Shown one piece after another: positions 6,513-11,150 of a stretch of 11,150 nucleotides of DNA. The position numbers were made by a program, and so were the translations under genes. Each line of letters begins with the position of its first letter. The stretch's first letter is position 1. Below the pieces are notes generated by a model. It ran no database searches. It saw only the letters and a program-made list of their open reading frames with translations, and was not told where the DNA came from. The stretch comes from Bacteroidales bacterium (GTDB taxonomy: Bacteria > Bacteroidota > Bacteroidia > Bacteroidales > UBA4181): contig JAIRLS010000154.1 in assembly GCA_031259205.1 (NCBI GenBank), positions 1 to 11,150 on the forward strand, read 5' to 3'.

Positions 6513-7478
6513 TCAGGGCGCAGGTTCCATGGTGAAGAGAATGGCTTCCAGCATTCGCACATAATCCCGTTTTTCTTTGCGCGGGAAGAAGACAAATCCC
6601 ATTGCGGTGACAATCTGGCTGCGATGGACGTCCACTATACTCACGCTGACATAAGGCCCGCCTCCCATGACGCTTTTCCACAAACCATTCATTTGAACGG
6701 AATAAACATTGTTTTTCCGGTATGTCTTTACCGCCGGCGGGATCATTGTTTCTGTTCTCATCCATGAATTTCCGGTGGTGGGGACATATTTTTTGGTCAT
6801 GGCATTTAATTTGGCGAGCAGACGGGAGGTATCCACTTGTTCTACGGACACATAAGGCTCTTTCCACATCAGGATGCCCATGATCATGTCTTTTTCTTCG
6901 CGGGCAAACCAGAAAAAATCGTCTTTTTCTACATCCAGCGAGTATTCTTTCGGAATAGACATGCTGACCTGAAATTTTTCCATTACTTTGCCTGCATTTT
7001 TTTCGCCGGTCACTCTACGGAAATAGTTGATGTAATCATTCCTGTCTTTGACAAGAAAACGGTTTATCAATGTTTCCCTGTAACGGTTCGCGCAGGCAAT
7101 TATCGAATCGACGCAAGAGGCATGAAGTTTGAAAATCAACTGGCCTTTTGAGTAAACATCGGTCTGCGAGGAAAGACCGGACGGGCCTTCTTCGATATTG
7201 ACCATGATGATGTTGCGCAACTGTCGGGTGACGCCCGTCAGGGAGGATTGTTGCAACAGGGTGAACACAGGTTCGGCCTGCGGGAGGCCATACACGGGGT
7301 ACGACAGATAATGGCGGAGAGAATCGCCGCAGGCGCTCGTCCATAAAGCGCGGTCGATGATCACTATTATTTCGCCCTGTTTCCCGCTTGCAGGCGCTAA
7401 CTGTTTTTCCATACTGCATGAAAACACGAGGGAGACAAGTAAACCTGCCGTTGCGTAAATTATTTTTGGCGTTTTCAT
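6513..7478 (-). CDS. DUF4837 family lipoprotein
   Basis: A 321-residue envelope lipoprotein of unknown function. Residues 1-20 form a signal peptide ending in the lipobox VFSC, so Cys21 is the lipidation site. The body shows features I recognise from the Bacteroidetes DUF4837 family: SGKQGEIIVIIDRALW (31-46), GLPQAEPVF (64-72), RNIIMVNI (88-95), DDFFWFAREE (186-195), and LWKSVMGGGPYVSVSIVD (266-283) with a GFVFFP strand at 294-299. Length is typical. I chose ATG 7478 because it gives the proper signal peptide. An in-frame extension to 7637 would translate the tRNA-Phe gene and is an artefact. A -7 promoter element at 7518-7511 lies between the tRNA and this start, so it can be transcribed on its own. 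The family is widespread yet uncharacterised. Confidence 0.85.
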   Translation of the reverse strand: MKTPKIIYATAGLLVSLVFSCSMEKQLAPASGKQGEIIVIIDRALWTSACGDSLRHYLSYPVYGLPQAEPVFTLLQQSSLTGVTRQLRNIIMVNIEEGPSGLSSQTDVYSKGQLIFKLHASCVDSIIACANRYRETLINRFLVKDRNDYINYFRRVTGEKNAGKVMEKFQVSMSIPKEYSLDVEKDDFFWFAREEKDMIMGILMWKEPYVSVEQVDTSRLLAKLNAMTKKYVPTTGNSWMRTETMIPPAVKTYRKNNVYSVQMNGLWKSVMGGGPYVSVSIVDVHRSQIVTAMGFVFFPRKEKRDYVRMLEAILFTMEPAP

Positions 7479-7510
7479 AATCGACGAATTTATTTTCAAT
7501 GAATAATGGA

Positions 7511-7518
7511 CAAATGTA
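7511..7518 (-). promoter_or_regulatory. Likely -7 element for the DUF4837 gene
   Basis: TACATTTG on the minus strand matches TAnnTTTG and is identical to the mutS -7 box. The matching -33 position (about 7538-7541) reads ATTT, a poor match, so this may be a weak promoter. Transcription would start near 7504, about 26 nt before the ATG. Confidence 0.5.
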
Positions 7519-7527
7519 GTAAAAAAA

Positions 7528-7540
7528 TGACTGTAAAAAT
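7528..7540 (+). repeat. Left arm of a 13-bp inverted repeat enclosing tRNA-Phe
   Basis: TGACTGTAAAAAT is the exact reverse complement of 7692-7704. On the minus strand this arm reads into seven T residues (7527-7521), and its GTCA can pair with the TGAC at 7545-7542 after the tRNA, giving a weak terminator-like structure. Confidence 0.6.
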
Positions 7541-7546
7541 TGTCAG

Positions 7547-7619
7547 TGGTACCACTCGGAATCGAACCAAGGACACACGGATTTTCAGTCCGATGCTCTA
7601 CCAACTGAGCTATGGTACC
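7547..7619 (-). tRNA. tRNA-Phe (anticodon GAA)
   Basis: A 73-nt minus-strand tRNA. The acceptor GGTACCA pairs with TGGTACC, discriminator A. D-arm stems are GCTC/GAGC with AGTTGGTA in the loop. The anticodon loop CTGAAAA carries GAA, complementary to UUC and UUU codons. The T arm is CTTGG-TTCGATT-CCGAG, variable loop GTGTC. The 27-43 pair at the base of the anticodon stem is a T-T mismatch; the rest pairs. CCA is not encoded and must be added after transcription. The gene lies between the aminotransferase and the DUF4837 gene on the same strand and has its own promoter. Confidence 0.97.
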
Positions 7620-7634
7620 TTTTTTAAGAGGCTG

Positions 7635-7666
7635 CAAAGGTAAAAAAGGTTTTTGAAATCACCAAA
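7635..7666 (-). promoter_or_regulatory. tRNA-Phe promoter
   Basis: On the minus strand TTTG (7666-7663) and TACCTTTG (7642-7635) are 20 nt apart, matching both consensus parts. Transcription should start near 7628, just before the tRNA 5' end, so the primary transcript needs little 5' trimming. Confidence 0.75.
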
Positions 7667-7691
7667 CGGAAGAGTTTATTTTTTTACATCG

Positions 7692-7704
7692 ATTTTTACA
7701 GTCA
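7692..7704 (+). repeat. Right arm of the 13-bp inverted repeat enclosing tRNA-Phe
   Basis: ATTTTTACAGTCA is the exact reverse complement of 7528-7540. Its last three bases are the TGA stop codon of the aminotransferase gene on the minus strand. Confidence 0.6.
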
Positions 7705-9027
7705 ATTGTAAGGATGGTCATTCCGGAAGGCTTCCAGTCTTTTCTCCAAGTCGGGAAACTGCGAGGGCTGTGTTTGCGAAACGCAGGCCCTCAGGCCTTC
7801 GCTCCGTTCGCTGCCGGTAATATCGAGTGTAATGGCGCTAATGCCGTAGTACAGCAGTTCATTGAGCAATTCGCCTCCGGAAAATCCGGGATAAGAAATC
7901 GTAAAGTAAAATCCGTCCGCCAGCGGCTGTTCTTCATCTCTGTCGTACACAATACGAAATCCGTAACGGGTGAAAAGGTTTTTCATGACATGCGCCTTTT
8001 CTTCATACGCCCTTATTTCGTCGAGAAAGGCAAAGGAGCCGTCATTTGCCGCTTTCAGCATGGCGGTAAGCGCATATTGCGCTGAATGGGAGGTTCCGGA
8101 CGAAACGGCATATAATGCGCCGTACACGGCGGCGTGTCCGAAACTGTCGGAGCTGTAAAACCGTTTCAGGTCGGGGAAATGACGGTCGAATAGCCGATTG
8201 CCGATGAACATCAGGGCTATCCGTTCGCCGGCATAGCTGAACACTTTGGAAGCGGAGAAAAGCAGGATATAATTGTCCGTATAACGCGCCACCGAAGGCT
8301 GGTAGGGAGGTGATCCTTTCTTGCCGTAGTCCGATCGAAAATCCATGCCGAAATAGGCAAGGTCTTCCGCTACAATGACGTCGTAGAGGGAGGCCAGTTC
8401 CCCGATGGTGCGCAACTCGTTTTCCGTAAGGCATATCCACGAAGGATTGTTGGGACTCGAATAAAGAAGGGTATGAATATTGCCTTCCTTGAGGAAGGAT
8501 TCCAGTTTCTCGCGAAGTTTTTCGCCACGGTAGTTGTACACGTCGAAAGTCTTGTATTTCAATCCGAGTACGTGATGCTGCTGTTTTTGTACCGGAAATC
8601 CGGGATCGATGAACAGGGTGTACTCCCTGTCGGCGCGGCAACGGCTATTGACCATCAAGACAGTGAGGCTTCCCTGCATGGAGCCTACGGTAGGCACGCA
8701 TCCCGAAGGAAGGACGTCGATATTGAGGAACAGCCGGGCAAACCGCGACGCTTCTTTTTTCAACTCGCTGATGCCTTCGATATCCGGGTAGATGGACGCA
8801 ACGCCACTGTTCAGGGCGGCGATTTGCGCTTCGATGCCATACCGGGCTGCGGGGAGTCCCGGAACGCCCATTTCCATCCTGATGTAGCGCAATCCGGTGG
8901 CAGCTTCGACCTGATGTACTAATTTTACTACTTCACGAATAGAAGCTTTCCCGGTATTGTTTAAACCGTTTTCGAATTTCAGTTGATCCACTATTTTGCG
9001 CGGAACAGGAGTATCTGAAGTTTTCAT
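7702..9027 (-). CDS. PLP-dependent class I/II aminotransferase
   Basis: A 441-residue cytoplasmic fold-type I enzyme that should carry out pyridoxal-phosphate transamination of an unknown amino acid and 2-oxo acid pair. Visible motifs are the phosphate-cup region TVGSMQGSL (113-121), SSPNNPSW (190-197) with the cofactor-contacting Asn, AEDLAYFGMDF (220-230) with Asp222 for the pyridine nitrogen and Tyr224, SASKVFSYAGERIA (258-271) with the Schiff-base Lys261 and phosphate-binding Arg269, and LRACVSQ (412-418) whose Arg413 should bind the substrate carboxylate. Length is slightly above the usual 390-420, with extra N-terminal residues. The gene starts 27 bp after the proS stop, with no promoter match in the gap, so it is probably co-transcribed with proS. 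Whether its substrate relates to proline or translation is not shown. Confidence 0.88.
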   Translation of the reverse strand: MKTSDTPVPRKIVDQLKFENGLNNTGKASIREVVKLVHQVEAATGLRYIRMEMGVPGLPAARYGIEAQIAALNSGVASIYPDIEGISELKKEASRFARLFLNIDVLPSGCVPTVGSMQGSLTVLMVNSRCRADREYTLFIDPGFPVQKQQHHVLGLKYKTFDVYNYRGEKLREKLESFLKEGNIHTLLYSSPNNPSWICLTENELRTIGELASLYDVIVAEDLAYFGMDFRSDYGKKGSPPYQPSVARYTDNYILLFSASKVFSYAGERIALMFIGNRLFDRHFPDLKRFYSSDSFGHAAVYGALYAVSSGTSHSAQYALTAMLKAANDGSFAFLDEIRAYEEKAHVMKNLFTRYGFRIVYDRDEEQPLADGFYFTISYPGFSGGELLNELLYYGISAITLDITGSERSEGLRACVSQTQPSQFPDLEKRLEAFRNDHPYN

Positions 9028-9054
9028 TTGACTTTTTGTACGGTTACCGGTTTT

Positions 9055-10527
9055 TTAGTAGGAACGGGCAAAGAGTACCCGCTGTCGCGACGGTTTTCCC
9101 GTAAGGATACATTTTCCGTTTTCTTCGGGCGTGTCCAGGGGGATACAGCGGATAGTCGCCTTGGTTTCTTCTTTTATCCGTTCTTCCGTTTCGTTCGTGC
9201 CGTCCCAGTGCGCCATGATGAATCCTCCTTTTTCCAGTATCTCCCTGAACTCTTCGTAGGAGTCGGTTTGGAAAGTATTTGCCTTGCGAAATTCCTGCGC
9301 TTTGCGGAAAATATTTTCCTGTATTTCATCCATCAGGCAGGTTACTTTGTTTACCGCCTCTTCTATGGGGCAGGTCTGTTTTTCCAGCGTGTCGCGGCGA
9401 GCTATTTCTACCGTACCGTTTTCCATATCGCGCGGCCCAACGGCAATGCGAACGGGAATGCCTTTCAGTTCATGCTCGGCAAATTTGAATCCGGGTTTTA
9501 CCGTGTCCCGGTCGTCGAATTTCACCGTCCATCCTTTGTCTTCCAATTCTTTTTTCAAGGGCAGGATGGTTTCTACTAACCGCGCCATCTGTTCCGTTTT
9601 TTGGTAAACAGGTACAATCACTATGTGAATGGGCGCAAGTTTCGGAGGAAGCACCAACCCTCTATCGTCCGAATGCGCCATGATCAGCGCCCCCATCAGT
9701 CGCGTGGAAACTCCCCACGAGGTTGCCCATACGTAATCCAGCGTTCCTTCGCGGGTGGCAAACTTCACATCGAAAGCCCGTGCAAAGTTCTGTCCCAAAA
9801 AGTGGGAAGTGCCCGCCTGCAATGCTTTTCCATCCTGCATCAATGCCTCAATACAGTAGGTTTCCAAAGCGCCGGCAAATCGTTCTTTTTCTGTTTTTAC
9901 TCCTTTGATGACCGGCACTGCCATGTATTTTTCAACAAAATCGGCATACACATCTATCATTTTCACGGTTTCGGCCAGCGCTTCTTCCCGGTCGGCGTGT
10001 GCCGTGTGGCCTTCCTGCCACAGAAACTCGGCAGTACGCAGAAACAGACGCGTGCGCATCTCCCAGCGTACCACATTTGCCCATTGATTGATCAGTATGG
10101 GCAAATCCCGATAGGACTGAATCCAGTCTTTATAGGTATTCCAGATGATGGTTTCTGAGGTAGGCCTTACTATCAGTTCTTCTTCCAGACGGGCGTCACT
10201 GTCCACAACGATTCCCTTGCCGTCGGACGAATTTTTAAGCCGGTAGTGCGTCACGACGGCACATTCTTTCGCAAAACCTTCTACATGGCTGGCTTCACGA
10301 CTGAAAAACGATTTCGGTATAAAAAGAGGAAAATAAGCGTTTACATGCCCCGTTTCCTTGAACATCCTGTCTAATTGCGCCTGCATCTTTTCCCAGACGG
10401 CATAACCGTAGGGCTTGATTACCATACACCCGCGCACTGCGGAATTATCCGCCAAATCCGCCTTTATCACCAACTCATTGTACCATTGGGAATAATTTTC
10501 CGCTCTGCTTGTAATTCCTTTTGACAT
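9055..10527 (-). CDS. proS: Prolyl-tRNA synthetase, short type without editing insertion
   Basis: A 490-residue class II synthetase that charges tRNA-Pro with proline in the cytoplasm. Class II motif 1 lies in residues about 33-70, motif 2 at about 152-176 (VVRWEMRTR, then FLWQEGHTAHA at 168-178), and motif 3 in TSWGVSTRLMGA (269-280). RPTSE is at 121-125. The anticodon-binding domain starts near GLVLPPKLAPIHIVIVPVY (290-308), and the C terminus ends in RVLFARSY with the terminal Tyr typical of the eukaryote/archaeal-like type. There is no insertion editing domain between motifs 2 and 3, so mischarged Ala-tRNA-Pro must be cleared by another protein. I chose ATG 10527 (MSKGITSRAENYSQWYNELV), which matches the family start; an in-frame GTG or ATG further up would lie inside the promoter. 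Followed by the aminotransferase. Confidence 0.96.
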   Translation of the reverse strand: MSKGITSRAENYSQWYNELVIKADLADNSAVRGCMVIKPYGYAVWEKMQAQLDRMFKETGHVNAYFPLFIPKSFFSREASHVEGFAKECAVVTHYRLKNSSDGKGIVVDSDARLEEELIVRPTSETIIWNTYKDWIQSYRDLPILINQWANVVRWEMRTRLFLRTAEFLWQEGHTAHADREEALAETVKMIDVYADFVEKYMAVPVIKGVKTEKERFAGALETYCIEALMQDGKALQAGTSHFLGQNFARAFDVKFATREGTLDYVWATSWGVSTRLMGALIMAHSDDRGLVLPPKLAPIHIVIVPVYQKTEQMARLVETILPLKKELEDKGWTVKFDDRDTVKPGFKFAEHELKGIPVRIAVGPRDMENGTVEIARRDTLEKQTCPIEEAVNKVTCLMDEIQENIFRKAQEFRKANTFQTDSYEEFREILEKGGFIMAHWDGTNETEERIKEETKATIRCIPLDTPEENGKCILTGKPSRQRVLFARSY

Positions 10528-10538
10528 GCCGATTCCAA

Positions 10539-11150
10539 TTAATATTGAGGGTGCAAAATTAGATGAAAAACTTGTGTTTTCCAAGCGCGTGAAATAAAAA
10601 TCAAGGCGGTAGATTCAACTACTGAATGCAACTCGGCCTTTTGCAAATTTAGGAAGAAAATTTCTTTTGGTGAATAAAAATTTAAGTTTTCTCTGGGTCT
10701 GTTATTGATTTTATATTGTATTTGTTTGATTTGTTGTTGGTTAAAATTGTCAAGATTTGCTTTTTTAGGGATATACTGCCTGATAAGTTTATTTGTATTT
10801 TCAATAAGCCCCTTTTCCCACGAGGAGTAGGGATGTGTAAAGAAGAATTGCGTTTTCAGGGCCTTGGCAATAGCTTCGTGGTCTGCGAATTCAGTGCCGT
10901 TATCTCCGGTAATTGAGTGGACATGTTTTTTGTATGCAAGGAGCATTCTGATGACTGTTTCAGTGAGTTTTTTTGCATTTTTACCGTGTTCAAGTTTTTC
11001 CATCATCATGAAGGCAGTTTTTCTCTCAACTATTGTCACAATGGCGCCTTTGTTGTTCTCGCCCACGACAGTATCTATTTCCCAGTCGCCGAAACGTCCT
11101 TTAGTGTCTACTATCTCAGGACGCTGTTCGATGGAAACACGATTCTTAAT
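10539..11150 (-). CDS. IS30-family transposase, C-terminal part, extended into flanking DNA
   Basis: The frame is open from the window edge at 11150 to TAA at 10539 (203 codons visible; the N-terminal helix-turn-helix part lies outside). This is the DDE catalytic region of an IS30-type transposase: GRFGDWEIDTVVG holds the first Asp, SITGDNGTEFADH the second, and SSWEKGLIENTNKLIRQYIP the catalytic Glu, followed by NNRPRENLNFYSPKEIF. Members of this family usually end soon after this block. Here the frame goes on through KAELHSVVEST and then about 22 residues that seem to come from chromosomal DNA and overlap the proS promoter. A one-base loss near 10633 would explain this, because the next frame reads V-A-F-S-S-stop at 10632-10615. 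Internal GTG 11066 is a valine codon, not the start. Confidence 0.85.
   Translation of the reverse strand: MKNRVSIEQRPEIVDTKGRFGDWEIDTVVGENNKGAIVTIVERKTAFMMMEKLEHGKNAKKLTETVIRMLLAYKKHVHSITGDNGTEFADHEAIAKALKTQFFFTHPYSSWEKGLIENTNKLIRQYIPKKANLDNFNQQQIKQIQYKINNRPRENLNFYSPKEIFFLNLQKAELHSVVESTALIFISRAWKTQVFHLILHPQY
10554..10585 (-). promoter_or_regulatory. proS promoter
   Basis: On the minus strand CTTG (10585-10582) is followed after 20 nt by TAATTTTG (10561-10554): perfect -7, three of four bases in -33. Transcription should start near 10547, 20 nt before the proS ATG. The likely end of the IS30-type element lies only about 20-25 bp upstream of the -33 box. Confidence 0.65.
10608..10632. repeat. 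Putative terminal inverted repeat of the IS30-type element
   Basis: The sequence beginning GGTAGATTCAACTACTGAAT and running to about 10632 resembles the ends of Bacteroidetes IS30-type elements as I remember them. It lies where the transposase should end and holds an out-of-frame TGA for the transposase at 10617-10615. The other end is outside the window, so neither the repeat nor the target duplication can be confirmed here. Confidence 0.45.
10608..11150 (-). mobile_element. IS30-type insertion sequence, right-hand portion cut by window edge
   Basis: It is defined by the DDE transposase and the putative terminal repeat at 10608-10632. It is inserted immediately upstream of the proS promoter, with the transposase reading toward proS. 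The DNA is visibly richer in A and T than proS. Confidence 0.6.

Noticed and set aside
7479..7637. An N-terminal extension of the DUF4837 protein, beginning MQPLKKGTIAQLVEHRTE
   Set aside because: The extension is the translation of tRNA-Phe in a well-known artefact pattern. The real start at 7478 gives a proper lipoprotein signal peptide.
10528..10584. A 19-residue N-terminal extension of ProS
   Set aside because: It would overlap the proS promoter and transcription start, and the family begins at the methionine at 10527.
1..11150. The whole window as a composite transposon flanked by insertion sequences
   Set aside because: The two elements belong to different families (IS4-like and IS30-type), and the genes between are core housekeeping functions, so joint mobility is unlikely.
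1..11150. CRISPR arrays, retron-like RNAs, phage genes or toxin-antitoxin pairs
   Set aside because: I looked for regularly spaced repeats, reverse transcriptases, integrases and small paired genes and saw none.

Overview
The window looks like a chromosomal stretch from a member of the order Bacteroidales. The evidence is: a BACON-type lipoprotein and a DUF4837 lipoprotein, both families essentially confined to Bacteroidetes; a short type-3 prolyl-tRNA synthetase; IS4-like (DUF4372-type) and IS30-type transposases; and repeated matches to the Bacteroidetes promoter (TTTG, 19-21 nt, TAnnTTTG). Shine-Dalgarno sequences are weak or absent. Genus cannot be fixed from this sequence alone.

Layout, left to right. 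(1) 1-94: the first 31 codons of an IS4-like transposase reading out of the window, with its promoter and left-end DNA up to about 190. (2) 203-1114 (+): a secreted BACON-domain lipoprotein, the only chromosomal gene on the plus strand. (3) 3601 down to 1219 (-): an overlapping three-gene operon of membrane glycosyltransferase, ECF-type sigma factor and rsmG, read from one promoter whose spacer contains a run of ten A residues. (4) 6364-3743 (-): mutS with its own promoter and a GTG start. (5) 7478-6513 (-): a DUF4837 lipoprotein. (6) 7619-7547 (-): tRNA-Phe(GAA) with a promoter. (7) 10527-7702 (-): proS followed by a PLP-dependent aminotransferase, probably an operon. (8) 10539-11150 (-): the C-terminal 203 codons of an IS30-family transposase whose frame runs past the likely insertion-sequence end into the proS promoter.

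Most of the window is conserved housekeeping (translation fidelity, ribosome methylation, mismatch repair, tRNA charging). It is bounded on both sides by insertion sequences of different families, and the notable signals lie in the junctions. These are an outward promoter with a hairpin at the IS4-like end, IS30 read-through into the proS promoter, a homopolymer in the glycosyltransferase promoter spacer, a 13-bp inverted repeat enclosing tRNA-Phe, and a 6-codon upstream ORF overlapping the mutS GTG start. I saw no CRISPR array, phage module, toxin-antitoxin pair, defence island or biosynthetic cluster, and I do not think the window holds a wholly new multi-gene system. No gene-free stretch exceeds 300 bases; the longest gaps, each about 80-150 bases, are described through their promoters and hairpins.
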